This document shows, one piece after another, positions 1 through 11,309 of a DNA stretch of 64,000 bases (its first letter is position 1; each line of letters starts with the position of its first letter). The notes below the pieces were generated by a model that made no database searches, was not told the origin of the DNA, and was given only the letters and a program-made list of their open reading frames with translations. This DNA comes from Phaeodactylum tricornutum CCAP 1055/1 (Eukaryota; Bacillariophyta; Bacillariophyceae; Surirellales; Neidiaceae). The translations under genes were made by a program, and so were the position numbers. The stretch spans positions 558,001-622,000 of the forward strand of contig NC_011688.1 of NCBI RefSeq assembly GCF_000150955.2, written 5' to 3'.

Positions 1-840
1 GGCACTGGTGATAAAATATGCTGGATCATTCACCGTCAACATCCCGGTGAAACCATGGCGGAGCACTATGCCGAAGGCTTGTTGTATCGCCTCTTCCGAT
101 TGGATGACGTGGAAGATCCGATCGTGGAACAAGCCTTGCAGCGTTTCCGTTTCTACGTTGTACCCTGCATGTGTCCCGATGGCGGAGTTCGCGGGCATTT
201 GCGGACCAATGGAGTTGGAGCGAACTTGAACCGGGAATGGGCTACCAAGGGCGACTACCAAGCACCCACCCTAGAACGATCGCCGGAAGTTTACCACGTG
301 CTTCACAAAATGGACGAAACTGGAGTGGATCTGTTCTTGGATGTTCACGGGGACGAAGAACTGCCTTACAATTTTATTTCGGGGGCCGAACAGACGCCGG
401 CTTGGAGTAAGCGGCTGGAATCCCTGCACGGTGCGTTTGTGGCGTCCTACCATCGTGCCAATTCTGACATGCAACAAGAAATAGGATATCCACCGCCGGA
501 AAGCCGCGAGGAAGCTCAGAAATACATGAATGTTGCGACAAATCAAGTATCGACGCGCTTTGACTGTCTCGGGATGACGCTGGAAATGCCGTTCAAGGAT
601 TGCGAATCCAACGTTGACCCCGATCGTGGATGGTCCGCGGCGCGATCTCGGGCATTGGGAGCCTCCGTGTTGGGGCCCTTGCTGTATGTTTATCCGTATC
701 TACGGGACGAAACGGAGTTCTGGACTACCTTACCACCGGAAGACGCCTACGTGGAGCCCCATGATGACTATCAGGGCTTTAAGCCTTTGACGAAACGTCT
801 CTATTCTGATGTTCGCGCAACCAGCAGTATCACCAGTTGA
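1..840 (+). CDS. M14 family zinc carboxypeptidase, 5' end outside window
   Basis: The frame is open from base 1, so the N-terminus lies outside the window; 279 codons are visible before TGA at 838-840. The M14 metal site is present: HPGET at about residues 14-18 supplies the first His and Glu, and the His in LDVHGDEELPYNF is the third ligand. TLEMPFKD carries the likely catalytic Glu. The blocks FYVVPCMCPDG, RGHLRTN and GANLNREW are typical of the cytosolic carboxypeptidase branch, which trims C-terminal Glu or other residues from proteins, and recall the bacterial members closely. The substrate cannot be told from sequence. No signal peptide can be judged because the start is missing. It lies tail to tail with the pyruvate kinase that follows. 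Confidence 0.9.
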   Translation, partial: GTGDKICWIIHRQHPGETMAEHYAEGLLYRLFRLDDVEDPIVEQALQRFRFYVVPCMCPDGGVRGHLRTNGVGANLNREWATKGDYQAPTLERSPEVYHVLHKMDETGVDLFLDVHGDEELPYNFISGAEQTPAWSKRLESLHGAFVASYHRANSDMQQEIGYPPPESREEAQKYMNVATNQVSTRFDCLGMTLEMPFKDCESNVDPDRGWSAARSRALGASVLGPLLYVYPYLRDETEFWTTLPPEDAYVEPHDDYQGFKPLTKRLYSDVRATSSITS

Positions 841-1262
841 CTAGGTAACGAAGATTTATTATAGAAGTCACTTTTCTTGCTTTTCCACAAAAATCTCTCC
901 ACAAAGCTGACGGCATGGATAACCATTCAATGGATTTTATTTATAATGAATACAAGATTGGCGCGGTGTTCTACTTAGTTCCCTCATTTGATCGTTTCCC
1001 TTTGATAAGCAGGCAACATTCCCTTTCTGCTTCGCAGTCAATGACAAATGTGCAAAGAAGTGTGCGAGCAGCTAAGCGTGAAACATATTCGGTGGCAAAA
1101 AGGGATAGGAGTAGACGATCTTGATAAGCTCAATACAGGCAAAAAATTTGTTTTAGTGGTGGAGCTGGCGGTAGTCCCCGCATATTTATTTGCAGCCTTT
1201 GTCACACTTTTATATTTTTAAGATGTAGCTTTACTCCAGATTCTCTAAACTTCTCTGTGTAT
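841..1262. other. Intergenic, two converging 3' ends
   Basis: This stretch separates the stops of the carboxypeptidase (+) and pyruvate kinase (-). It is AT-rich and should hold both 3' UTRs. I see no convincing gene; the short ORF at 915-1124 has no family features. Confidence 0.5.
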
Positions 1263-3100
1263 CTAGTCGGCATTTCCTGGAATTTCGTCCGCGGCGTATA
1301 CAAAAGATACAAGGCGTTTCATTGCAGCTGCTGTCTCCTTCACGGTACCTTCCGGAGCCTCGATAACGCTAACGCGAACCTGATTATTCTTTCCGATGCC
1401 GTAAAGAGTTCCACTGACTACAACCATCAAATCACCCACGCTAGCGATGCCCGCCTTCACCGCCTCAACGCCAGTCTCCGCGATGAGCTCTTCCGTGTTA
1501 TCCAAGTTGTCCACGACATAGGAGTGCACACCCTTCAGAATTCCACCCGTTTGACGAGCAACGGCATCACTTGGTGTCAAGCAAACAATAGCCCTTCCCG
1601 GACGGAATTTACTCACATACCCAGCCGTCATTCCGCTTTCGGAGAGAACTAGAATCAAGCGAGCGTTGACATCAATCGCCGTCTTGACGGCAGAACTAGC
1701 CAAAGATTCTTCGGGTGGTACACTGCCGTACTTGGCCATGACAGAAGAACGCACGGCAGAATACAACGAATTGTAGTTGCGTGAGTTTTCGGCCTCGCAG
1801 CAGGTTCGCGCCATGACTTTAACAGCCTCTTCAAAGTATGGGCCGTTGGCGGTTTCTCCGGAAAGCATTACACAGTCAGTGCCGTCCAAGACTGCGTTGG
1901 CGACATCACTACACTCGGCACGAGTCGGACGAGGGTTGTTAATCATTGATTCCAACATTTGAGTGGCAGTAATGACGGGCTTGCCCGCAATGTTCGCTTC
2001 ACGAATCATCATCTTTTGGGCCAAGAAGACCTTAGCTGGAGGAATTTCCATACCCAAATCACCGCGAGCAACCATGATGGAATCGGTTGCCTGCAGAATT
2101 TCATCGTAGTTTTCCAGACCTTCTTGGTTCTCAATTTTACAACAGATTTTAATTTGCTGACCACCGTTTTCGGCCAGCAGCTGGCGCAAGTTAGCCACAT
2201 CGGACTGCTTGCGAACAAACGAGGCCGCAATAAAGTCAACCTTGTGCTTAATTCCGAAATTGACGATATCGTCCACATCCTTTTCGGTGAAGGTGGGCAG
2301 GTCCACCTTGACCCCGGGTAAATTCATGTTCTTGCGTTCGCCCATCGATGCATTGTTGTCGATCCGGCAGGACACTTCACCGGCTGCCTCGTCCGTTTGG
2401 AGAACCGTTAACACGAGCGATCCATCGGCCACTAGAATTTGCTGTCCTTGTGTTACAGACTGTGCCAAGGCGGGGTAGGAACAAGCCAGCTTATGCTGGT
2501 CGCCCTTGAACTTATAGTCCGACGTCAATACGATTGTTTCGCCCTTGACCAGTTCAATCTTGGAAGCGCCATTGGCAAAAAAACCGGTACGAATCTCCGG
2601 TCCCTTGGTATCCAATAGAATAGCTGCAAACGACGTACAAAGAAGCAATAAGAAACAGACTCCTGGAAATGGGTTGTATCACAACACAAATCATAGCAAA
2701 TGATAAATTTCTTTGCGAACGTACCAATGTTTCGGCCCTTGTTTTGTGCAGCCTGACGTACTCGTTCGAGAACAGCGCCATGGCCTGCATGATCACCGTG
2801 CGAAAAGTTAAAGCGCGCCACATTCATGCCCGATTCAATCAGTATTTCCAACTACAGTGGACACAAATGATTGTGTAAGTCGATGAAAGATTGAAGCACC
2901 ATAATTTGCAAAGAGAACAGGCATGCGTTCCATCTAGCACAATGAACCCTACATACCTGATCGACATTCCAGCAGGCGGGTCCAATGGTACAAACAATCT
3001 TGGTACGACGGTTAATAGTATTTGTAGGATGCTTGACGGTATCCAAGGTAATAAAACCTCCCGCGAGGATTGGGACGTCGGAGCTCTGGGACAAGGACAT
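1263..3100 (-). CDS. PK: Pyruvate kinase, three exons
   Basis: Pyruvate kinase converts phosphoenolpyruvate and ADP to pyruvate and ATP, the last step of glycolysis. Exons are 3100-2957, 2851-2725 and 2623-1263, with GT-AG introns of 105 and 101 bp; joined they give 543 residues, normal for the family. Visible motifs are RTKIVCTIGPACW, ARFNFSHGDH, LLDTKGPEIRTG, KIENQEGLENYDEI, MVARGDLGMEIP (active-site loop) and ITATQMLESM. The start at 3100 was chosen because it is the first ATG ahead of the conserved N-terminal block. No signal or transit peptide is seen, so it is probably cytosolic. The C-terminus is about 40 residues longer than that of the second pyruvate kinase at 24 kb and ends EIPGNAD. 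The second intron sits at exactly the same codon and phase as the single intron of that paralogue. Confidence 0.95.
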
Positions 3101-3497
3101 TCTGGTGTGAAGAAAGTAAGGCTCGGTAACGAAACAAGAGTGTACGGTGTTGACAAGAAAGCACAGGATCTGCCGTGCCAGGGATCGATGGTGGCTCGAA
3201 GAAAGGTGGAGGGACGAGGTAGAATTAACCGGCACACGCACAAATAGTTGCGAACCGAATCAACAGTTTTTGCTCTTCGACGATGTGGCACCCGATGATG
3301 GGTCCGGTGGTATCTTCCGTCGTGGTTGACACTCGTCAAGTACGTGTTGGTATCAGGCACTGAGCCTGATAGTTCGAAAACGGTAGGGTGGGGATTGAGA
3401 TTGTCGAGCAGGAGTCAGGCAGAAAAGACAAGGAAAGGGAACCTTCTAGAGACCGGTAGCTACATAGGCCTTTGTCATCAATAGGAAACCCATCTCT
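3101..3497. other. Intergenic, pyruvate kinase promoter side
   Basis: This is the upstream region of the minus-strand pyruvate kinase and the 3' flank of the next minus-strand gene. ORFs on both strands here have no family resemblance. No clear regulatory motif was seen. Confidence 0.4.
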
Positions 3498-4130
3498 TTA
3501 GTCTATACAATTACGGTCTGCCTTCAACTGGAAATCCAAAAGCATCTTTCGTAAGGCTGCAATCTCTTGTGCCGTCTGAGCTCGAAGCGTTTCAAGTTCT
3601 AGCTCGTTGTCGTTCGCTCTTCTATCGAGAATGGCCGTAAAAAAGATGGCTAGCATGACCACTATGAAAATGGAAAGAAAAGGCTCTAGCGGTATGTAGA
3701 CGCTGTTATGAGAAGTGGATCTTCTCGACGTCATAGCAGGTGGAGTTTCCATGAAAGTTAGTGAACTCCCGCCAGGCCGCTCGCACGCGTCCCGGAAAGC
3801 AGACAACCTTTCGGTTTCCTCACGCAAACGATAACGCTCCGATCCAGTTACATCGTCGGTTGTACCGGCAAAAGGCAAGGCAACGCTAGCTGCCACGTAG
3901 AGCGGTAGGATTTGGCACGAATGGCGATTGTTATCAAACGACGGGCTCCAGAACCCTTTTCCGATCGCAATACATGGAGCAGAAGCGCTGCGTAAAGAAG
4001 CGCTTTCAAGGTAATATCCAGCGGAACAATGGACAGAATCGTCACAGCTGGAGGCCGTCACCGACGTTTGCGCCCAGGCTAGTACTAGAATTGCAGTAGC
4101 TCTCCCTGTGAGGACAATCGAGAAGTTCAT
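3498..4130 (-). CDS. Secreted or single-pass membrane protein, unknown function
   Basis: This is a 210-residue protein that I do not recognise. The ATG at 4130 was chosen because it is the first in frame and exposes a signal peptide at residues 1 to about 26 (MNFSIVLTGRATAILVLAWA, then a TSVTA-type cleavage region). The next part has five cysteines and looks lumenal. A hydrophobic segment at about 148-170 (FLSIFIVVMLAIFFTAIL) is a transmembrane helix, followed by a charged heptad-like tail that could form a short coiled coil (ELELETLRAQTAQEIAALRK). The likely topology is a type I protein of the ER, plastid envelope or cell surface. The open frame extends upstream to 4202 but has no ATG there. 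Confidence 0.65.
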   Translation of the reverse strand: MNFSIVLTGRATAILVLAWAQTSVTASSCDDSVHCSAGYYLESASLRSASAPCIAIGKGFWSPSFDNNRHSCQILPLYVAASVALPFAGTTDDVTGSERYRLREETERLSAFRDACERPGGSSLTFMETPPAMTSRRSTSHNSVYIPLEPFLSIFIVVMLAIFFTAILDRRANDNELELETLRAQTAQEIAALRKMLLDFQLKADRNCID

Positions 4131-4559
4131 GTCTTCAGTCAATTTGTCTGTAAAGGAGAGTTGCTGGAGATTTCGAGTACTTCGGTTTGTGGCGAGGAAC
4201 AACTCAATGAGCTCACTCGATCAACTTCGCTTTCCCAATAGTAGAGACGCTTCAAGGAAGGCGATCCAACGAGTAGGAGCAATCGTGACGATGTGAACTT
4301 TACAGTAAAACCGCTCGATCACGCACGACTGGGATTGCCAACGCTACCCAAAGCAATTTCTCCATTATTATTTTGCCATGGAGGTGCGAACGGCTGACAA
4401 GCTCCAAAAAATAAAATCTGTGGCTTCATTGGCATAGCATTTGCTATTCAGGAGTTGAACGCGAAAGAAGTGACCCAAAAGGGTTGGTTCACTGTCAACA
4501 GATACAACTTGTTCCCAAAATTGTTTCCGGCCAAATATCTTGCAATTGATGTATATACA
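4131..4559. other. Intergenic, promoter of the 4130 gene and 3' flank of the ankyrin-BTB gene
   Basis: No gene is seen. It contains the near-palindrome TTTACAGTAAA at 4299-4309, listed separately. Confidence 0.4.
4299..4309. promoter_or_regulatory. TTTACAGT-type motif
   Basis: TTTACAGTAAA is nearly palindromic and lies about 170 bp upstream of the ATG at 4130. It belongs to the recurrent intergenic motif described in the findings. Function is inferred only. Confidence 0.3.
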
Positions 4560-6077
4560 CTATTGTGTAAGATGCTGCAAGGCTTCATCCACAAGGAATT
4601 GAACGACTTCGAGCCGGGCATTTCGATCCTCGTCGTCAAAATCGGCTTCCTTGATAGCGCGACGTATTTCAGCAGCAACGGGAACATCCGGCACCCGCAC
4701 ATCGCCACCTTGACTAATTTCGGCAGCCTCCTCAGTCAAGATGGAGCGGAGGTCGTCTGAGCCCACCAGCTTATCTATGTGCAACGCCACAACCCCAATG
4801 CAGCAATCTTCCAATTTGTCAAACCCGTACGATCGAGCGAGAAGCAAAAGATCCAGAACGTTTTCCAATTCGACTAGGGAAACCAGCACAATGTTCGCCA
4901 CGTACGAGGCCAGTTGTGGACACAAGATAGTCGTCGCCAATTCCAGGACATCCAGAGCAGTGTCCGAATCGACAGACGTCAGGAATTGATCCGCGTACAT
5001 CCATTGAATTGCAAGCGACCAGGCTTCGGGTGTGCAGGGCATTTCGCTTACATTCAAAGAGCCTTCCTGTGCTTCTAGAAAGGACCCCGACCAGGCGCGG
5101 TCCAAAAATTCGGATACTGATTGCGTGACAAAGCGGTGCACTGACCAGGAACAATCCCGGCATTGGATGGTCGCATCACTCCAGGTTAACAGATGGTTCA
5201 ATCGATGAAAGGAAGAAATTTCGTGATGGGGTGTTGACACCCAGTGTGCCAATTTCCGCAAGTCCTTCCGCAGCCGTGGAATGCTCGAAACTTCCATAGT
5301 CAAAGAAGTTTGAAAACCTTTGCCATCCTCTTCAATGCGTTTTGCCATGTCCGGCCACTTTGTATGAATAATTTGCACTAAATCTTGTTGTTCCAACTTG
5401 GATGCGAGAGCAAGTGCTTGTGATCGGAGCTCCAAAAGATTCTCAATATACCAAACCCCAGTGTACAGATATTCCAGAAATCCGCAAACGACGGCCTCAG
5501 GATATTCATCCAAACGTAGTTCGCTTGCAGCTTTACTATCCTCCGCAGACTCCGGGTAGTGCTCGTGTAAGAAGTCAGCCAATGCGGGGCACCGAGCTTG
5601 GACAACAATTCGATGGAAATAAATCGATTTCGACCGACAGAAAGGTTTTGAGTTATGCTGGAAGCTGCTACGGCGATGGTACACACAATCCCCTTGTTGA
5701 TCTGATTCGGATGCCTGCACAAAGGCATCTTGCCAACGATCTAGATATGGATCGCGCGTTGCCGCTGATAAACTCCAAACGCGTAGTAATTTCCGTAGGT
5801 CTGAAGTCAAGGCCACGTAAAACACTCGAGCACCATCGTGACCTTGACATCTTGCGCCGGCCTTTTCTAGCAGAAAACGACAAATGTCAGTATTTCCCGT
5901 CAGTGCAGCGTAATACAAAGGAGTTGCATCGTTGTCGTCGTGCTGGTTCACTATATCGTCCTTGCTTCCGATACTCGCTTTTGATTGTTTTACCAAGTAT
6001 TGGACCTGTTCTAGATTGCCTACTCGACAGGCGTAATGCAAAGGCCATTCGGTATCATTCTGGTAGGATCTTGGCAT
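4560..6077 (-). CDS. Ankyrin repeat and double BTB/POZ protein (ABTB1-like)
   Basis: This single-exon gene encodes 505 residues, close to the length of animal ABTB1/BPOZ. Two ankyrin repeats lie at about residues 8-75 (WPLHYACRVGNLEQVQYLV and ATPLYYAALTGNTDICRFLL). Two BTB-like domains follow, near 150-235 (YFHRIVVQARCPALADFL ... GFLEYLYTGVW) and 305-400 (DCSWSVHRFVTQSVSEFL ... IQWMYADQF). This order matches the ABTB1 family, whose members are thought to act as substrate adaptors for CUL3 ubiquitin ligases; that role is family knowledge, not shown here. The start at 6077 is the only ATG ahead of the first ankyrin repeat. Confidence 0.85.
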   Translation of the reverse strand: MPRSYQNDTEWPLHYACRVGNLEQVQYLVKQSKASIGSKDDIVNQHDDNDATPLYYAALTGNTDICRFLLEKAGARCQGHDGARVFYVALTSDLRKLLRVWSLSAATRDPYLDRWQDAFVQASESDQQGDCVYHRRSSFQHNSKPFCRSKSIYFHRIVVQARCPALADFLHEHYPESAEDSKAASELRLDEYPEAVVCGFLEYLYTGVWYIENLLELRSQALALASKLEQQDLVQIIHTKWPDMAKRIEEDGKGFQTSLTMEVSSIPRLRKDLRKLAHWVSTPHHEISSFHRLNHLLTWSDATIQCRDCSWSVHRFVTQSVSEFLDRAWSGSFLEAQEGSLNVSEMPCTPEAWSLAIQWMYADQFLTSVDSDTALDVLELATTILCPQLASYVANIVLVSLVELENVLDLLLLARSYGFDKLEDCCIGVVALHIDKLVGSDDLRSILTEEAAEISQGGDVRVPDVPVAAEIRRAIKEADFDDEDRNARLEVVQFLVDEALQHLTQ

Positions 6078-6515
6078 AAATAGGTAATGTAGAAAGTAGA
6101 TAAAGTTTGCTAGGCCGATAGCTCACTGCCAGTAGTCGGACGTTCGTTGCTTGATTCGAATTCACATTCCTCTCCGTTTGGTCTCTCTTCTGACTGTGTG
6201 TGAACCAAGTGGAGAATCTGACGGGAAAAAGAGAAAAAAGGGAGAAAAACCCAAAGTAGTATCACGATAATAAGAAATACACAAAATGCCGAATAAAAAA
6301 TCAAAATATATTAGAATGTGTAACCAAAACTATTGCAAAATTTGTTCACAGTCAGTCAGACGCCTGATGTGAACAATCAAAACTCGCCCACGTGCCGGAC
6401 TGACAGAGAGAGCAGTCAAAGTTCGGTACGTAAAGAGAACTAACATGCTGCCGGAAAATCATGCGTGCATCGTCAGCTAGGACCATTATCCAGTTTCCGG
6501 AAAACGATTGTCCGA
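6078..6515. other. Intergenic, ankyrin-BTB promoter side
   Basis: This AT-rich stretch has no supported gene. TTCACAGTCA at 6345-6354 is a variant of the recurrent motif, about 270 bp upstream of the 6077 start. Confidence 0.4.
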
Positions 6516-8315
6516 CTACACTACTTGCACACCACCGTTGCTTTTGCGTCCTTGTACTGCTCCCGGAGTGGTAGTAGTATTGGACATCTTATGGACATCG
6601 GCCATGGGTGTCATAGAAAAGGCTTCTTCGGGATAATCTTCCGAATAGTACAAGCTCGCGTCCAAATCGGCTCGCACCATTTGCGACCGAATGAAAGGCA
6701 TGTAGCCGGTCGCAAAGAGAGACACCAGTGACGCGGCTAGAATGGCAGAGATCGAGTTTTGCTCGCCAGACAAATACGCTAGAATGAGTGTCGTGGCCAA
6801 TGCGGTTCGAGTCAAGGCTACATTCAGTGCAGCAGCCATGCACAAAACGCAGAGCTGGACGGGAATAAAGGGGCAAAGAATAGAAATGGCGCGTCCCAAG
6901 GCGGCTGCCGCAGCAAACGCTGGGAAAATATACCCTCCACGGTATCCACCCGATACCGTAAAAGAAATTGCAATCAGCTTTGCGACGCCAACAATCATTG
7001 CTGATCCGAAAGAATCCATTTCGAACCCCAACAATCCTGATGTGGGCCATATGTGCATCAGATCTTTGGTTGGAGCCATTGTGGCAATGGTTTCGAATTC
7101 AAATTCGCCCCAGAACATGGTCTGCGGAACGAGCATCCCCATCAGCACTACCACGACAGCACCCGCCATGGCACGGTGAATTGCGCGTTCGTTCTTCAGT
7201 AGATTGAAGTGCTGAAACATATGCATGACCTTCCAGTGAAAGTTGGCAAACCCCCAGGCTACTCCAGCCCCCAAGAGCCCCAGCACGCATCCGTATAGGA
7301 TATCCACTACGGAAGTGGCTTCCAATTTGTCGTCCGAAATATCCCAGATTGCTTGAATAGGCAGACCGGCCAAGGCGCGAAATACGACTAGGCAGATTTC
7401 ACCGCATAAAATTGCTTCGAGAGTATGTTCAAAGTACTCGATCCCGAATCGGCTGTTTACCTCCATGGCAAACAAGCTTCCTCCAAGCGGACAGCCAAAG
7501 AATGCGGCCAAGGCTCCCGCCATACCCTACGAAACAAACGAAAGTCGCAGTGAGAATGTTGTTTCAAACCACCGGAGCCACCCGTGACAAGACCACCTGT
7601 CCTGACAAATCGTCCGTACCATGAGAGTGTGTTTGCGCACTAGATTCCGGTCCGTCATTCCGAAAACGCTGCGACTGACGAAGCCACCGAGTGCGGCACA
7701 AATCGCCACGAGCGGCGCTTCCGGGCCGAGCGATCCTCCCGCTAAAATACTGCATTGTGACGCCATAACCATGGGCATTACGTGGTTCATTGCGACGTAG
7801 CCCTTCTCGTGCACACACTTGACCGTGTACGGTAGATCTCCCGGTTCGCCCATAACCTTCACCACTATACCCAATCCAACAGCCATACCGAAACCGATGA
7901 GAGGAATCCACAGCACATACAAGTATTCGGGCCAGTAGTCAATGACGAATCGTTCCGGCAAGTCGTGCCACAAGAAATCTAGCGCCCATTCCAGAAACAT
8001 ATAGTACAACCAGGCGGCGACGCCGCAGACGCAACCAATAGTCAAAGCAAGCACAGCAGAGTGGGGAATACTTCCCGGAGCAAAATCCCGGGCATCCTCC
8101 CAAAACGATCCTTGAGTTTTGATGAGAACGCGGTGAGCAGCGTCGCTGGATGTGGAGGAAGGAGGAGGCACGGAAGAAGCTTGATCTTTCCCCTGGCCGT
8201 CATCCGCTTCTTCCATTTCGAGAGAATTGTCGTGGTCATTTGTGACACGAATAGCGCCGTAGTCCCCCTGCTTGAGAGGCCGTCGCTCACCGTCTTCTTG
8301 CGGAAGAGGAACCAT
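6516..8315 (-). CDS. CLC-type chloride channel or transporter, two exons
   Basis: CLC proteins move chloride or other anions across membranes, as channels or as anion/proton exchangers. Exons are 8315-7620 and 7526-6516, with a 93 bp GT-AG intron; the product is 568 residues. Many hydrophobic helices are visible from residue 80 onward. GGSLGPEAPLVA holds the second pore motif, and SGGYRGGYIFPAF is the third (GGxxGGxFxP). No CBS domains follow, so it resembles short prokaryotic-type CLCs. In the second motif the usual GREGP or GKEGP is GSLGP, so the gating glutamate position is Leu. The frame is open upstream to 8402, but the first ATG is at 8315. The tail after residue 520 is hydrophilic. Confidence 0.88.
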
Positions 8316-9507
8316 GACAGAGGTGTTGTGGAAGAAGTGGAGAATACGATAAGAAGCCAGTTGACCGACAGCTAGTAGCAGGGTAAACTTTGTAAGCGAC
8401 AACGCGCAGTGTCAAGTGTAGGTCCACTGGATAAGTTACAATTTGCGGAAGAAATATCCAAGGTTGCGAGCTTTGTATGGGCTTCGTGATAAGTTCCGTA
8501 GGAATATGTGAGTTTGGAATCCACATTATCGGATTTTATCACTCTCTGTTTCCCCTGTTGCGACTGCTGCCGACGGCAGAAAGTGTCGAACGGGAGGAAG
8601 TTGGGCGAAAATGGAGAAGGCCGCTTCCAGAAACCGACACACGAGCGAACTCAAAATATCATTGTGCACTTCTATATAGATACTTATTTCTCCATACCTG
8701 TCTGGGTATCGAATGCAATAAGCGGAAAACATATTTACCGAAAAACAATTCAGTTAATGTGAGGCAGAAATAAATGGTATCGATAAAGTTGTCCCTTCCG
8801 GAAGTTTAGTGTTCGACCAAATGTCCCATGTGTCGTCATTAGATTATGGACCGCTTTGCATTAATTAAACTTATTTATCGAAAACTGGTGTTTCAAATTT
8901 TCGAAGCATAGGTAGTTTGTGTTGAAAATTGACTGAAAGTGAGCTTTACTTTCCGCGTGAATTCGGATACTCAAAATGGTGATGCTTCCGGCAGTGTGCG
9001 TCCGCGGACTTCCCAAACGCACGTAAAGCAAACCATCGTGACTTCCTATCTATCAACCTGGTTGATACAGAAAGCCATACTCAATTCGTGGGAGAATACC
9101 TCGCTCTATTGGGACCATTCGCCATCGGCTAGCCAAGTCTTCATGCACAAAATGAAGAAAGGAAGTGACTAGACCCGTCGCAGAAATAAAAGCGCGGGCT
9201 ACTTTGGGAAATATGGTAATCTGTAAGTGCAGCAGCTTGAAAAAACCTGCTCTCACAGCCAGCTGGTCCACCGCGAGAAAATGGTGACACTCGGCATATC
9301 TGACAAGAAATAAAACTATTCCGCTGTGTTACGTAGATTCAGCATTTTGTCTACTTTTGTAAATATTATTGGTTGCCGTGACGCGCATTGAATATTGCTG
9401 TTGCAACATAGAAAAACGGTACGGATGACTACAACGCTACGTGGTTGGTTCGCCGAACACGAAATTCCGTACTTCTCGCGAACACACACATATATTACTT
9501 TCCGCAA
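8316..9507. other. Long intergenic region without a supported gene
   Basis: About 1.2 kb between the CLC start and the aldolase stop. Several ORFs under 100 codons occur on both strands, including one at 8939-9172, but none has a domain, targeting signal or convincing composition. It should include the CLC promoter and the aldolase 3' UTR. Confidence 0.4.
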
Positions 9508-11309
9508 TTACACGGGAAGACCTCCTCGGCGGGGTCCGAGTACATTGTCTGCCGGTTCCACTTCGCCTAGTCCCAAAATATTTTGGCACTTTAGGTCGGC
9601 GTACGATTTGCCCAATCGAGCAACCGTGTTGACTTCTGCGGCACGCATGGATTCTCGCGGGTCGTAATATTTCTTGTTGGGCTTGTCCGGTCCGTCGGGG
9701 TTGCCGATCTGTGTCTGCAGGTAATCGTGGTACTTGGTCTCAAAGTTCTTGATACCTTCCCAGTAGCTCCATTGAGTGTCGGTGTCGATATTCATTTTGA
9801 TCACCCCGTAGCCAATGGCTTCCTGAATATCCGCAACGTCCGAACCGGATCCACCGTGGAAAACGAAGGCAACGGGCTTCTTGTCTGCCGGTGCCTTGTC
9901 ACCAAGTTTTTCGGAAATGTAATCCTGGGCGCGACTCAAAATCTTGGGCTCCAGTTTGACATTTCCGGGAGAATACACACCATGTACGTTACCGAATGCG
10001 GCCGCCACCGTGAACTTGTCGGAAATTTTCATGAGTTCCTCATATACCTGGTAGATTTCTTCCGGTTTGCTGTATAGGTCCTCGATCGGTCGGTCGCTGT
10101 TGTCAACACCGTCTTCTTCTCCTCCCGTAATTCCCAATTCCATTTCGAGCAAGATTCCAATCTTGTCCATGCGTGTCAAATATTCTTTGCAGATTTCGAT
10201 ATTTTCCTCGATCGGTTCCTCACTCAAGTCAATCATGTGCGAGCTGAACAAGGGCTCGCCGTGTTGCTCGTAGTAGCGTTCACTGGCCGAGAGTAGACCG
10301 TCAATCCACGGCAACAACTTCTTGGCGCAATGGTCCGTGTGCAGAATAACCGGCACACCGTACTGTTCGGCCATGGTACGTACGTGGAAAGCGCCACTGA
10401 CGGCACCGGCAATGGCGGCCCGGTAGTTGCTGTTGTCGAGGCCTTTGCCTCCGTAAAATTGGGAGCCTCCGGAAGAAAACTGAATAATAATGGGCGCGTC
10501 GTTCTTTCGCGCGGCCTCCAAACAGGCATTGATGCCCGAGTTGGAAACGCAATTGACGGCGGGAATCGCGTAGCCTGATTGTGGAATCAAAGAAAAAACG
10601 CGGGACCAGTGTGAGACCAACGGTACGGAAAACCGCGACGGCCAATTCTGGGGTTTGGAGCGCGGTATAAACGCGACCAAAACTACTCGTGTTTGCTGTG
10701 GATGGGGGAGGGATGCCACGTCACTGACACCGTTCGGCGCTGCTCGACGTCACACCAGCGGATGGATCTTGCGGCGGGATGGTCCACGAAAGCCCCTCGA
10801 CCATGGGAACTGGAGGTCTCCCTTGACGGTAAGGATTCGATCGATATGGACGGAATTTACGGGCAAAGTTTACATTAAGACACCAACATACGTTTGGTAT
10901 CCCTGTCCACTGCATAGCCCGTGTAATACTGCGAGAGAATCCGTGGAGAGCTGCCGTGCCAGAGCCCCCGTTTCTAGGTGTCAACGTTTTTCTATCGTTC
11001 CCTGCGAGACCATGCCGTCGACACCAAATTGGCTACAATATGTTACGCGTACGTACCGTGTTCTTTCGCGTGATTCAGTAGATCCATTTGCGCTTGTCCA
11101 CTGAGTACACCGGGGTGGATTGATTCGGGGAGATTGGGGTACTTGGAAATCGCGCATTCATCTGCACAGGGCAAGTCCAATTCTTTGGAGGTCCCGCCCT
11201 TTTCCTTGGCACCGAGTAATGTACTACTAGTGACAGTGCGAGAATAGTGTGCGGGAGCAAAGGCTCCGCACTGAGCAATGACGAAAAAGGCAACGACGGC
11301 AATCTTCAT
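9508..11309 (-). CDS. FBA: Class II fructose-bisphosphate aldolase, plastid-targeted
   Basis: This enzyme joins or splits fructose 1,6-bisphosphate and the triose phosphates; in the plastid it serves the Calvin cycle. Exons are 11309-11057 and 10574-9508, with a 482 bp intron; the product is 439 residues. The N-terminus (MKIAVVAFFVIAQCGAFAPA) is a signal peptide ending in an AFAP-type cleavage motif with Phe at +1, then a basic, Ser/Thr-rich stretch: the diatom plastid presequence. The mature part follows the E. coli FbaA type, with zinc site VILHTDHCAKK, GGEEDGVDN, FGNVHGVYSPGN, FVFHGGSGS and KMNIDTDTQW. The splice joins KEHG to YAIPAVN. Diatoms have several aldolases, including plastid class II forms near the pyrenoid; which one this is cannot be settled here. 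Confidence 0.95.

Noticed and set aside
2839-3360. 173-codon minus-strand ORF over the first pyruvate kinase exon
   Set aside because: Out of frame with the conserved exon and with no family match; the spliced kinase explains the region.
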